DNA from: Maritimibacter sp. REDSEA-S28_B5
Lineage (GTDB): Bacteria > Pseudomonadota > Alphaproteobacteria > Rhodobacterales > Rhodobacteraceae
Length of the DNA: 64,000 nucleotides
Reading direction: 5' to 3'
Assembly (NCBI GenBank): GCA_001626765.1
Contig: LUOO01000040.1
Location: forward strand, 1 to 64,000
Shown here: piece after piece, positions 10,521-18,988 of the stretch
Position numbering within the stretch: the stretch's first letter is position 1
Layout of the letters: each line of letters opens with the position of its first letter
Notes under the pieces: generated by a model
Told to the model about the DNA's origin: nothing
Databases searched by the model: none
Seen by the model: the letters and a program-made list of their open reading frames with translations, nothing else
Made by a program: the position numbers and the translations under genes

Positions 10521-11351
10521 TCAGATGTCCTGTTGCGGCGCGAGGTCCGAGAGGCGCGCGGCAAGTTTGCCGTAGCGGTCGCCCATGATCTCGTACTGGA
10601 TGCCGTTCAGGATCTCGTAGACCTGCATCATCTCCGGCTCCTCGAGCGCCTCGCGGTAGGCCACGACCTCTTCATCGGTGAACTCACGGTAGACGTAGGC
10701 CGAGGCCAGCACACCCGACGACTGGATCGCATCGCGCAGCTGCGGCTCCTGCTGCTCGAGAATCGCACGCAGTTCATCCGCGGAATACTGGATGTCCGAG
10801 GCCCCCGCCGCCATGGCCGAGGTCAGATAGCGCACCTGAAGCTCGATCACCGCACGCACCGAGCTGTCCACGCCGCCGATGGCATCGGCCATGAGCCGGT
10901 ACTCGTTGAGCCGCGCCGGGTTTTCGTCCGCCAGACGGGTCACGATCAATTCGCCCTCGGCATACTGCACGTCGGGGTCCGCGGTCTGCGCCGCGTTCTC
11001 GGCGGCGACGAGCTTTTGCCCCAGAGGCCTGCCGTAAAAGGCGATGCCATGATCGACGAGATCCTGCGGCATGATCGCTTCCATCATGTCCAAGGTCTCG
11101 TCGATCATGGCCTCGGGCTCAAAGACCTCGCGGGCCAGGCGCACCCACTCGCTGCCAAATGCATCGGGGTCGGACCCGGCAATGCCGGGCCCGTTCATGG
11201 CGCCTTGCTGCAACGCCGTGATCGCGACGTCGAACCCGGTCACCTCCAGAAATTCGCGCGAACTGTCGCGGTCTGCGGCGGCCAGGGCGGCGCCGAAACA
11301 GATGGCGGCCACCGCCATCGCGGCCCCGGTCATGAGACGGTTGAAAGTCAT
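10521..11351 (-). CDS. Secreted DUF2059-type protein
   Basis: This 276-residue protein has an N-terminal signal peptide (MTFNRLMTGAAMAVAAICFG, cleavage probably after ALA near 25). An all-helical body follows with the DUF2059-like pattern of long acidic helices (EELRAILEQQEPQLRDAI, FTDEEVVAYREAL). It is predicted periplasmic with unknown function. ATG 11351 has GGGAGG about 6 nt before it and gives the signal peptide. The frame extends to 11411 without support. Confidence 0.72.
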   Translation of the reverse strand: MTFNRLMTGAAMAVAAICFGAALAAADRDSSREFLEVTGFDVAITALQQGAMNGPGIAGSDPDAFGSEWVRLAREVFEPEAMIDETLDMMEAIMPQDLVDHGIAFYGRPLGQKLVAAENAAQTADPDVQYAEGELIVTRLADENPARLNEYRLMADAIGGVDSSVRAVIELQVRYLTSAMAAGASDIQYSADELRAILEQQEPQLRDAIQSSGVLASAYVYREFTDEEVVAYREALEEPEMMQVYEILNGIQYEIMGDRYGKLAARLSDLAPQQDI

Positions 11352-11540
11352 CGAAGCCTCCCAGTTGTGGCAACTGACCTGTAAGTTATGGTGCGCCCCC
11401 CTTGAGAACAAGGAAAGTCACGTGGTCGTCAGAGGACCGGCGGGCTGTCGCCGGGCCCGTGCCTTGGCCATGCCGGCAACCTGTCGCACGCCTGCGTCCC
11501 CATGATGCGCCCTCGCCCCGAGTTTTTTGCAAATCATCCC

Positions 11541-11569
11541 TTGCGCTCTGCCGCCCGGCTCTGTAAATC
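11541..11569 (+). promoter_or_regulatory. Possible promoter of tRNA-Ser
   Basis: TTGCGC (11541-11546) and TAAATC (11564-11569) are separated by 17 bp, putting the start about 14 nt before the tRNA. The -10 match is weak. Confidence 0.35.
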
Positions 11570-11589
11570 GCCCTCCACCAGACCCCCGC

Positions 11590-11679
11590 GGAGAGGTGCC
11601 GGAGTGGTCGAACGGGGCGGTCTCGAAAACCGTTGTGGGGGTGACTCCACCCAGGGTTCGAATCCCTGTCTCTCCGCCA
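11590..11679 (+). tRNA. tRNA-Ser (anticodon CGA)
   Basis: This 90-nt class II tRNA has acceptor stem GGAGAGG/TCTCTCC, discriminator G and encoded CCA (11677-11679). The anticodon loop CTCGAAA gives CGA at 11624-11626 (reads UCG). A long variable arm (TGTGGGGGTGACTCCACC) is typical of tRNA-Ser. The T arm has GGTTCGAATCC. Confidence 0.95.
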
Positions 11680-11990
11680 CTATCCCCCAACGATTATTGT
11701 TTCTTGCGACGATCGGGGCGCTGCCCGAGCGCGCCAGGTGACCCGGCAACGGTCCTGTCGTCCGCTTCGGCGGCTACGGCCGGCGCATGCGATTTGATCG
11801 ACGGCACCTGAGCTGCGAACCTCTCGTGCCATTGTGCGTTGGGACCATGACGTCTTATCCGACAGTCACGAACGGACCCAAGAGGCCCGCGGTTTGTGCG
11901 CCCCTGCCCCGAGACTGTGCGGCGCTCGGCATGGTGCGCAGGGCCAGAACACGCCATGTTTGGCCGGAACCCAACCGGAGGATGCAGAAC
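11680..11990. other. 311-bp intergenic region, no gene recognised
   Basis: The region lies between tRNA-Ser and the small acetyltransferase gene. Open frames here lack ribosome-binding sites and family resemblance. A GGAGG at 11977-11981 serves the next gene. No terminator or repeat stands out. Confidence 0.5.
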
Positions 11991-12272
11991 ATGCCCGACA
12001 TTCAACGTGACGAAACCGGCAGCAAAGGGCGCTATACCCTCGTCATCGACGGGCACGAGGCCGAGATGACCTATTCCCGCCTGTCAGATACCATGCTCAT
12101 CATCGACCACACCGGCGTGCCCGACGCTTTGCGCGGCAAGGGCGCGGGTGTTGCGCTGGTCACCCGCGCGGTCGAGGATGCGCGGGCGGGCGGCTACAAG
12201 CTCGTGCCGCTGTGCCCCTTTGCCCATGCGCAATTCGATCGCCACCCCGAGTGGGCGGACGTCAAAGGATAG
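11991..12272 (+). CDS. Small GNAT-like acetyltransferase (YjdJ type)
   Basis: This 93-residue protein is of the compact acetyltransferase group, which keeps only the acetyl-CoA-binding half of the GNAT fold. It has HTGVPDALRGKGAGVALV (the RGKGxG acyl-CoA loop), then VPLCPFAHAQFDRHPEW, the characteristic ending. ATG 11991 follows GGAGG by 9 nt. It is 13 nt upstream of the pirin gene, so they are probably co-transcribed. The substrate is unknown. Confidence 0.82.
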   Translation: MPDIQRDETGSKGRYTLVIDGHEAEMTYSRLSDTMLIIDHTGVPDALRGKGAGVALVTRAVEDARAGGYKLVPLCPFAHAQFDRHPEWADVKG

Positions 12273-12285
12273 GAAAGGACAGGAC

Positions 12286-13221
12286 ATGAGCCATTTTCCC
12301 GGTTTCGACCCGACACTCGCCACCGATCCCAAGTCGCTCGAGATGGTGATCGTGCCCCGCGCCCGCGATCTGGGCGGCTTCGAGGTGCGCCGCGCCCTGC
12401 CCGCGGCCAAGCGGCAGATGGTGGGGCCCTTCATCTTCTTCGACCAGATGGGACCCGTGGAATTCATCGACAACGGCATCGACGTGCGACCGCATCCGCA
12501 TATCGGTCTGGCCACGGTCACATACCTGTATCAAGGACAATTCCGGCATCTCGACAGTCTGGGCTCCGATCGGATGATCACGCCCGGTGCGGTCAACTGG
12601 ATGGTGGCGGGGAACGGCGTGACCCACTCCGAACGCTCGGCGCCCCAAGACCGGGTTGGCAGGCACGACCTGTTCGGTATCCAGACCTGGGTGGCGCTGC
12701 CCGAGGACCGCGAGGATGACCCGGCGAGCTTCGAGCATCACGCCAAGGCCGACCTGCCGATGATCGAGGGCGAGGGCGTGACCGCACGGCTCATCGTCGG
12801 GCGGGCCTGGGGCGAGAAAGCGCCTGCGAGCACCTTTTCGGACATGTTCTACGGCGACGTGACGCTCGCCCCTCACGCGACCCTTCCGATGCCCGACGAC
12901 CACGAGGACCGGGCCTTCTACGTCATGGACGGCGAGGTCGAGGTGGCGAGCGAGGTATATGCGCCCCATCGCATGGGCATTTTCCGCCCCGGCGACCGGG
13001 TCGCACTGACCGCCGGTCCCACGGGCGCGCGCGTCATGGTGCTGGGCGGCGAGACGCTCAATGGCCCGCGCTATATCTCGTGGAACTTCGTGGCCTCGTC
13101 GCGCGAAAAGCTCGAGGCGGCGCAGGAGGCCTGGATGAAGGGGGACTTCGAACACGGCCGCTTCGCGCTCCCGCCCGGTGACACCGAGGAGTTCATCCCG
13201 CATCCCAAGGCGCGGGACTGA
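12286..13221 (+). CDS. Pirin family protein
   Basis: This 311-residue bicupin has the pirin signature: RPHPHIGLATVTYLYQG (metal-binding His cluster) and GAVNWMVAGNGVTHSER, both in the N-terminal cupin, with a divergent C-terminal cupin. Bacterial pirins bind a single metal and some have quercetinase or regulatory activity; which applies here is not evident. The ATG follows AGGACAGGAC, a fair ribosome-binding site. Confidence 0.88.
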   Translation: MSHFPGFDPTLATDPKSLEMVIVPRARDLGGFEVRRALPAAKRQMVGPFIFFDQMGPVEFIDNGIDVRPHPHIGLATVTYLYQGQFRHLDSLGSDRMITPGAVNWMVAGNGVTHSERSAPQDRVGRHDLFGIQTWVALPEDREDDPASFEHHAKADLPMIEGEGVTARLIVGRAWGEKAPASTFSDMFYGDVTLAPHATLPMPDDHEDRAFYVMDGEVEVASEVYAPHRMGIFRPGDRVALTAGPTGARVMVLGGETLNGPRYISWNFVASSREKLEAAQEAWMKGDFEHGRFALPPGDTEEFIPHPKARD

Positions 13222-13314
13222 CGTTTCAGCGGGACGTGACCGTTTGCAACAGTCGGGCGGGGTGACGCGCGCCCTGCCCGGCCCCATATTCTGCGCAACG
13301 GATAGGAGTCACCC

Positions 13315-13755
13315 ATGGCCAAATATGAAAAGAACCCTGATGTCGTCGCGGCGCTGGACGAGATGCAGTATTACGTGACCCAGCAATCGGGCACCGAACG
13401 CCCCGGCACCGGCGCGCTGCTATATAACAAGGATCGCGGGATCTACGTCGATATCGTGTCGGGCGAGCCGCTCTTCGCCTCGTCGGACAAATACGAGAGC
13501 GGTTGCGGCTGGCCCTCTTTCACCAAGCCCATCGACCCGGCCCATGTGAGCGAGTTGCGCGACACCACGCACGGAATGATCCGCACCGAAGTCCGCTCGA
13601 CCCATGGCGACAGCCATCTGGGCCATGTGTTCGACGACGGCCCCCGCGACCGGGGCGGGCTGCGCTACTGCATAAACTCCGCCTCGCTTCGCTTTGTCCC
13701 CTTTGAGGACATGGAGGCCGAGGGCTACGGCGACTACATGGATCAGGTGGAGTGA
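13315..13755 (+). CDS. msrB: Peptide-methionine (R)-S-oxide reductase
   Basis: The product reduces methionine-R-sulfoxide in proteins. The 146-residue protein has CGWPSF (Cys64), [10 protein letters not shown] and the catalytic [11 protein letters not shown] (Cys119). The two CxxC pairs that hold structural zinc in many MsrB proteins are replaced (VDIVSGEP and STHGDSH), so this is a zinc-free form. The downstream gene starts within its stop codon. Confidence 0.93.
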   Translation: MAKYEKNPDVVAALDEMQYYVTQQSGTERPGTGALLYNKDRGIYVDIVSGEPLFASSDKYESGCGWPSFTKPIDPAHVSELRDTTHGMIRTEVRSTHGDSHLGHVFDDGPRDRGGLRYCINSASLRFVPFEDMEAEGYGDYMDQVE

Positions 13756-14108
13756 TCCGCCTGATTGCCGTCTTGGTCATGGTGGCCGGGTCTGCCTGGG
13801 CCGAGACGGCACCTCTGATCATTGACGAAGGCGTGAACGCAGAGACCGGCGTCAACGTCACGCCCGACTGGCGGGCCGAAAAATGCGCGCGTTTCGAGCG
13901 GGCGTGGAACGCCGTGATCGACGGTCAGGGTGCGAACATGAGCGCGGATTTCGTCGAAGGCGTCGATGCCTTCGTCACATCGCGCTGCGAGGACCGGGCG
14001 GACATCTGCCCCGCCCCCGGCGCGGATTTCGAAGCCGCCGATATGCTGGCGCTCATGGTCGTGTCAGAAGGGATGACGACGAGCTTTCTGCCCTTCGGCT
14101 GTTCATGA
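13752..14108 (+). CDS. Small secreted protein of unknown function
   Basis: This 118-residue protein begins at GTG 13752, overlapping the msrB stop (GTGA), so it is probably translationally coupled. It has a signal peptide ([17 protein letters not shown]) and four Cys residues in the mature part, including C-terminal FGCS. These could form two disulfides in the periplasm. I do not recognise the family. Coupling to msrB suggests, but does not show, a link to envelope oxidative stress. Confidence 0.6.
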   Translation: MIRLIAVLVMVAGSAWAETAPLIIDEGVNAETGVNVTPDWRAEKCARFERAWNAVIDGQGANMSADFVEGVDAFVTSRCEDRADICPAPGADFEAADMLALMVVSEGMTTSFLPFGCS

Positions 14109-14214
14109 CATTCATAGCTGGGCCGTGACCACGTCCTTGGCAAAGACCGGTCTACCACGAGGACCACGGAGCGCAATCGGCGCGCCCCGTTCCTGCGGCC
14201 CGATCAGAGGCGCC

Positions 14215-15948
14215 CTACTCGCTCAGTTGCGCAGTGATCTCGGCCGAAACCCGCATGAGTTCGCGGATCGAGACATCGGCGGGCTGGACGTAGCCGCGAT
14301 CCGGCAGGGGCACCTCGGCCCGCTCCGGCGCGTTGTCGGTGACCGATGCGGAATCGCGGGTGACAGGCGCGTTGGACATGACCGGGGGTCTTGGCGCCTC
14401 TACCGTCGTAGCCTGAGCGAGGACGACCGTGGATTCCTCCGGCTCCTCGGTGGCGGACCGTCCCGCCGACATGGCGGCGGGTGTCACGTCTACCACGGCT
14501 GCCCGCAGGACTGCCGCCGTGCCGTCGCGGCTGACCGCAGGTGTCTCGACAGGTTCTTTGGACACGGCCACCGCCGGCGGTGCGACCTCGTCCATGGGCA
14601 GGCCAGAGAGCACGGCCGCAGGCACGCCCAGACGGCCACCTTTCGCCACCGGGTCCTCGAGCGCGCCAAGGAAGGCGATGAGCGCAGGAATCTGGTCCTC
14701 CGTCACCTCGGCCCCGTCAAACTCGATCGCGGCCGAGATACGCGCCATCTCCTGCGCATCCATGAGTGCGTCATTATCCGCATGGTCGGTGTCCACGGCA
14801 TGCAGCAGTGCCTGAGCGATGTCGTAATCCGCGAGCCGCTTGCGCGGGTCCATGTGATGACGGATCACGGCCTCGAGCGTGGCATAGGCCCCGGCATGGG
14901 TATAGGGCGCGGTCAGCGTCACGTTGCGCAGCGACGGCGTGCGGAACTTGTAGGCATCCGCAGGGTCCCCGGTCACCGCCATACGCCCGATATCGGCATA
15001 GGTCCGGTCAGTCACATGCGCCTTGCCCGGCCCGATCTGGGGCATCCCCATGGCGTGGAAGCTCTGGTCGGTCTGGAAGGTGCCCGAGTGGCAGGCCGAA
15101 CAGCCCGCCGTGCCGTAGAAAAGCTCCATCCCTTCGGTCTGAAGGTCGGTGAGCGCCGTCTCGTCACCGCGCAGGTAGGCGTCGAAGGGGCTGTCGGTCG
15201 AGCGAAACTCGAAGGTCATGAAGCTCGCCAGCGCATTGGCGATGTCGGTGATGTGGATCGGCTCGCCCGGCCCGATGATCCGGTCAAAGGCCGCGCGGTA
15301 GGCCGGCACCGCCTCGACCCGCGCAGCGATGGTGACCCATGCGCCGTCCGCCCCCGCAAACTGCATCTTTTCGGCGCGGGACGCCGTCTCGTTTTCGTCA
15401 TGCTGCCCGGCCATCTCGTCGGCGGAAGTGACGGGGAGCAGCGCCTGCGCGGCAAGCGGGCTCATCACCGCGCGTTCGAGGTCGCGGGCGGCCGGCATGA
15501 GGACGCCAAAGGGCCGGTCTTCGGCAAGTTGCAGTCGGCCATCGTGGAACATGGTGTGAAATCCGGTCGCCCCCCGGTTCCAAAGCGCCGGGGCATTGCG
15601 CGGGATGCGGGCATAGACATGCTCGCCCTCGCCCAGCCGCCGGTCGGGACCAAGACCCACGCCGCCCTCACCGATGGACAGCGACATGCCGTCCGAGGTG
15701 CCAAGGGTCGGGTGGTGGCAGGTGGAACAGGCGATGTTCTCGTTGCCCGCGAGGATCGGATCGAAGAACAGCGACTGGCCCAGAACGGCCTGCTGGATGT
15801 CGATCTCGGGAAACATCTCGTCCGTCGCCGGCTCCGGCAGATTGTCGGGCCGCGCCGATGCAATGCCCGTGGTCAGGACGCCCAAAGTCACGACCCCTGC
15901 TGCGAAAACGATCATCCGTGCGACCAGCGCCACCTGTCCCCGTTCCAT
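14215..15948 (-). CDS. Dihaem cytochrome c peroxidase / MauG-like protein with long C-terminal tail
   Basis: This 577-residue exported protein has an N-terminal membrane/signal segment (about 12-31). Two haem-c sites are seen: CSTCH (74-78) and CSACH (283-287). The surrounding sequence fits the CcpA/MauG family (FFDPILAGNENIACSTCHHP, RTPSLRNVTLTAPYTHAG). It probably reduces peroxide or oxidises a protein partner in the periplasm. The family domain ends near 434; the last 140 or so residues are a Val/Ala/Pro/Thr-rich tail of unknown role. It stands alone. Confidence 0.83.
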   Translation of the reverse strand: MERGQVALVARMIVFAAGVVTLGVLTTGIASARPDNLPEPATDEMFPEIDIQQAVLGQSLFFDPILAGNENIACSTCHHPTLGTSDGMSLSIGEGGVGLGPDRRLGEGEHVYARIPRNAPALWNRGATGFHTMFHDGRLQLAEDRPFGVLMPAARDLERAVMSPLAAQALLPVTSADEMAGQHDENETASRAEKMQFAGADGAWVTIAARVEAVPAYRAAFDRIIGPGEPIHITDIANALASFMTFEFRSTDSPFDAYLRGDETALTDLQTEGMELFYGTAGCSACHSGTFQTDQSFHAMGMPQIGPGKAHVTDRTYADIGRMAVTGDPADAYKFRTPSLRNVTLTAPYTHAGAYATLEAVIRHHMDPRKRLADYDIAQALLHAVDTDHADNDALMDAQEMARISAAIEFDGAEVTEDQIPALIAFLGALEDPVAKGGRLGVPAAVLSGLPMDEVAPPAVAVSKEPVETPAVSRDGTAAVLRAAVVDVTPAAMSAGRSATEEPEESTVVLAQATTVEAPRPPVMSNAPVTRDSASVTDNAPERAEVPLPDRGYVQPADVSIRELMRVSAEITAQLSE

Positions 15949-16329
15949 CTCAAGCCCCCTCTGAAACGTGTCGACACGTGTTGAAACGCATCATCTCAAA
16001 TATGCGGGAGCCTAGCGCGGGAAACCGTTTCGCCCAAAGAGATTATGGCATTTTCAAGGCAGATCGCACCGAGGCGTTTCCGGGTGGGCATGGACACGCA
16101 GTCTCGAACCGGGATTGTTCACGAGACGTCACCAAAGGCGGCGCATGAAACGTGGCGATCAGGTGGACCGGCGACTCACTCGTCGGCCTTGGAATACTGG
16201 CGTGGTCCCTGGGTCGCGACGATTCTGGCTTTCAAAAGACCCCTTGGCCGCCGCAATCCTGCGGAAGTCTTGCCACGTTATTCTGCACAATCCGCTCCAT
16301 TGACCAATTTTGGACCCGGAGTAGAAACA
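15949..16329. other. 381-bp intergenic region with an operator-like palindrome
   Basis: The region is flanked by the divergently oriented MauG-like gene and a small plus-strand gene. The only clear structure is a perfect 14-bp palindrome at 15966-15979. The rest shows no supported gene. A longer plus-strand frame from 16045 is judged non-coding upstream of 16330. Confidence 0.45.
15966..15979. promoter_or_regulatory. Palindrome upstream of the MauG-like gene
   Basis: ACGTGTCGACACGT is a perfect 14-bp palindrome 18 bp upstream of the start codon of the dihaem peroxidase gene, flanked by direct TGAAACG copies. Position and symmetry suggest a repressor site. The regulator is unknown. Confidence 0.4.
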
Positions 16330-16521
16330 ATGCATATGACCGAATCCGCCGCCGCCGGCGCCCCCGCCGCCATCGCCTTTGCCCGTCAGGAACGCGCCTC
16401 CTGCGTGTCGGACCGGGAATGGAAATTCCGCCTGCGCGGCTATGGCTACGCCGTGCAAGACACGCCGCGTGGCCGGATGCTGACCCATGTGGTCAAGGGC
16501 ACCGAGATCGGGCTGATCTGA
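16330..16521 (+). CDS. Small hypothetical protein
   Basis: This 63-residue protein starts at ATG 16330 (GGAG about 9 nt upstream); ATG 16336 is an alternative. The C-terminal half (EWKFRLRGYGYAVQDTPRGRML) reads like a small conserved fold with basic and aromatic residues. I do not recognise it. It ends 3 nt from the convergent rlmE gene. Confidence 0.5.
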   Translation: MHMTESAAAGAPAAIAFARQERASCVSDREWKFRLRGYGYAVQDTPRGRMLTHVVKGTEIGLI

Positions 16522-16524
16522 GGA

Positions 16525-17283
16525 TCAGCCTTCTTCCGAGCCGTCGTCGTCCGCATCCGCTGCGCCAGCCGCCCGAAATCCTGTGGCGACCACAAACTTC
16601 TCGGAACTGTCGGACCGTGACGCGGGCGGCTTGATGTTCACGACCTTGGTGAACTTCTGCTTCAGGAGCTTCTGAAGCTCGCCCTCGGCCCCACCCGCCA
16701 GCACCTTGGCGACGAAGGTTCCGCCTTCGTCCAGCACGTCAAAGGCGAACTGCGCAGCGGTTTCGCACAGCGCGATGATGCGCAGGTGGTCCGTCTGCTT
16801 GTGGCCCGACGACGCGGCCGCCATGTCGGACATGACGACATCGGCCCGGCCTCCGAGCCAATCCTTGACCTTGAGGTCCGCGTCATCCTCCATGAAGTCG
16901 AGCACATAAGCCTCGGCCCCAGCCACCGGCTCGACCTCCTGCAGGTCGACGCCCAGCACGGTGCCGATCTTCTTGCCCTTCTTCTCGCCAAGCGCGTTCA
17001 CCCGTTCGACGGCCACCTGAAGCCAGCCCCCCGGCGCACAGCCAAGGTCCACGACCCGCGCGCCCGGCACGAGAAAGCGGAACTTGTCGTCGATCTCGAG
17101 GATCTTGTAGGCGGCGCGCCCGCGAAAGCCCTCGGCCTGCGCGCGTTTCACGTAGGGATCATTCAACTGCCGTTCGAGCCAGAGCGTGGACGACAGCTTG
17201 CGCCCGCGCGCGGTCTTGACCTTCACGCGAAGATCTCTTTGCCCCCGTCCGGAGGTCCCCTTGCTCGTCGTCTTTTTCGCCAT
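16525..17283 (-). CDS. rlmE: 23S rRNA (uridine(2552)-2'-O)-methyltransferase
   Basis: This 252-residue RrmJ/FtsJ family enzyme methylates U2552 of the A loop in the large subunit. It shows the SAM motif [19 protein letters not shown], and the K-D-K-E catalytic set is consistent with [15 protein letters not shown] (first Lys), [18 protein letters not shown] (Asp) and [11 protein letters not shown] (second Lys). A basic N-terminal extension ([16 protein letters not shown]) is usual in alphaproteobacteria. It directly abuts the phosphatase gene upstream (stop at 17284). Confidence 0.93.
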   Translation of the reverse strand: MAKKTTSKGTSGRGQRDLRVKVKTARGRKLSSTLWLERQLNDPYVKRAQAEGFRGRAAYKILEIDDKFRFLVPGARVVDLGCAPGGWLQVAVERVNALGEKKGKKIGTVLGVDLQEVEPVAGAEAYVLDFMEDDADLKVKDWLGGRADVVMSDMAAASSGHKQTDHLRIIALCETAAQFAFDVLDEGGTFVAKVLAGGAEGELQKLLKQKFTKVVNIKPPASRSDSSEKFVVATGFRAAGAADADDDGSEEG

Positions 17284-18438
17284 TCAGAAAGGCCCGTCTT
17301 CCAATACGCCGTCCGAGGACATCTGCGCGTAAAGCAGCCCCTCGCGCAACCCGCGATCGGCCACCGAGAGGCGATCCGTGGGCCAGACCCTGAGAAGCGC
17401 CTGCAGGATCGCCGCCCCCGACATGATCAACGCCTGCCGGTCCTTGCCGATGCGCGGGTCGTTGCGGCGGCCATCTGGACCGGCGGCAAGATAGCCCCGG
17501 ATCACCTTGTCGATCTGGTCCGAGGTCATGCGCAGACCGTCAACCTTGTTGCGGTCATAGCGCTTGAGCCCCAGATGTGTCGCAGCAACGGTGGTCACGG
17601 TGCCCGAGGTGCCGATGATCTGGAACCCCTCGCGGGCCTGCGCCTTGTGAAAGGGGCTGAAGTCACCAAGCTGTTCCTCGAAATGCCAGGACATGAGCGC
17701 GAACCGCGCCGCGTCCTCGTCCACGTCGTCGAACTGTTCGCGTAAGGTGGCCACGCCCAGCGGCACCGAGATCCAGTCGACCACGCGGGCGACCGGAAAC
17801 GGACCGGGGTCGAGACCGGCGCCGACCCCGCCCGGAAATCCGCCGCCCAGGCCGCCGCCAAACCCTTTGTGCAGGCGCATGATCGACTTCTGCCGTTCCC
17901 GCTTGGGCACATGGGAGAGGTCGAGCCAGACGAGCTCGGTCGAGCCGCCGCCGATATCCACGACGAGAAGCTGCTCGGTGCGCGTCGCCACCAGTGGCGC
18001 GCAGGAGATCACGGCGAGCCGCGCCTCCTCCTCCGGCTTGATGATCTCGAGCTTGAGCCCCGTCTCGCGGGTCACGTAGCGCATGAAATCGCCCGCGTTC
18101 GACGCCCGGCGACAGGCCTCGGTCGCCACAAGGCGCATGTTCGTGACATCGTGTTTCTGGAGCTTGCGCTGGCAGATCTTGAGCGCCTGCACGGTCCGCG
18201 CCATCGAGGCGCGCGACAGACGTCCGCTGGCCGAGAGCCCCTGCCCCAGCTGAACGGATTTGCTAAAACTATCAACCACATGAAACTGGTTGCCCTTGGG
18301 TTGGGCAATCAACATGCGGCAACTATTGGTGCCAAGGTCCAGTGCCGCGTAAAGGCTGTCCGGATCCGGGCTTGTCGGCACGGGCTGCTCGACCGCTTTC
18401 GGGAACGCGCCCGCACCTTCGGGACGCTTGGGCGCCAT
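17284..18438 (-). CDS. Ppx/GppA family phosphatase
   Basis: This 384-residue ASKHA-fold protein has YAALDLGTNSCRMLIA (phosphate-1 loop) and VVDIGGGSTELVWLD (phosphate-2 loop). It is an exopolyphosphatase or guanosine pentaphosphate phosphohydrolase; sequence alone does not separate these. A Gly-rich insertion (GFGGGLGGGFPGGVGAG) sits mid-protein. ATG 18438 has GGAAGGG about 8 nt before it; the frame continues to 18498 without a ribosome-binding site. It is co-transcribed with rlmE. Confidence 0.88.
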   Translation of the reverse strand: MAPKRPEGAGAFPKAVEQPVPTSPDPDSLYAALDLGTNSCRMLIAQPKGNQFHVVDSFSKSVQLGQGLSASGRLSRASMARTVQALKICQRKLQKHDVTNMRLVATEACRRASNAGDFMRYVTRETGLKLEIIKPEEEARLAVISCAPLVATRTEQLLVVDIGGGSTELVWLDLSHVPKRERQKSIMRLHKGFGGGLGGGFPGGVGAGLDPGPFPVARVVDWISVPLGVATLREQFDDVDEDAARFALMSWHFEEQLGDFSPFHKAQAREGFQIIGTSGTVTTVAATHLGLKRYDRNKVDGLRMTSDQIDKVIRGYLAAGPDGRRNDPRIGKDRQALIMSGAAILQALLRVWPTDRLSVADRGLREGLLYAQMSSDGVLEDGPF

Positions 18439-18673
18439 GACTATCGCCCTTCCATATCGAGTTGCCTTCAAGGTAGTGTCCGGGGCAATTTCTGGCAAGC
18501 GCCGTGATCATTTTATGATGATCGAAGATGAATATGTGAAACTTTCATCACCCGAGGAGCCGCGACCCGTGGAGAAACCGGGCGCGAGCCGCTATCACCC
18601 CGCGAAAGGTCGCAAACCGGCTCGCGAGAATGAACGGGGCGGTTAGCGTCGGCACCGAATGAGGGAGAGAATT

Positions 18674-18985
18674 ATGGCAGATGTGACCGTGGTTTACTGG
18701 CGCGATATTCCCGCGCAAGTGATCGTCGGCCGGGGGCGCAAGGCCGCCAAACTGCCGCTTCCCGAACGGTTCGAACAGGCCATCGACCGCGCCGCCATGA
18801 CCTCGGGTCTCGCGGGCACCGACGATTACCTCGCCCAGTGGCGGCGGGCCGAGCCCTTTGCGGCTGAGGGCGAGGATGGCGAGATCGCGACGCGCGAGGC
18901 CGCAAAGCTCGACGCCGAATATGACACCGAACGTCTCAAGGCGCTCATCAGCAACGGGGGCCATGCCCCTGACCATAAAGGATAA
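18674..18985 (+). CDS. Virulence-factor domain protein (PF13769 type)
   Basis: This 103-residue cytosolic protein starts MADVTVVYWRDIPAQVIVGRGR, the pattern of the small conserved virulence-factor domain. ATG 18674 follows GGGAGAG by about 6 nt. It lies 3 nt upstream of the MtrH-like methyltransferase gene and is probably co-transcribed. The same pair occurs in other Rhodobacteraceae. The biochemical function is unknown. Confidence 0.72.
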   Translation: MADVTVVYWRDIPAQVIVGRGRKAAKLPLPERFEQAIDRAAMTSGLAGTDDYLAQWRRAEPFAAEGEDGEIATREAAKLDAEYDTERLKALISNGGHAPDHKG

Positions 18986-18988
18986 ATA

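Noticed and set aside
18515-18646. 43-codon plus-strand frame before the virulence-factor gene
   Set aside because: No ribosome-binding site and low-complexity basic product; too weak to call.
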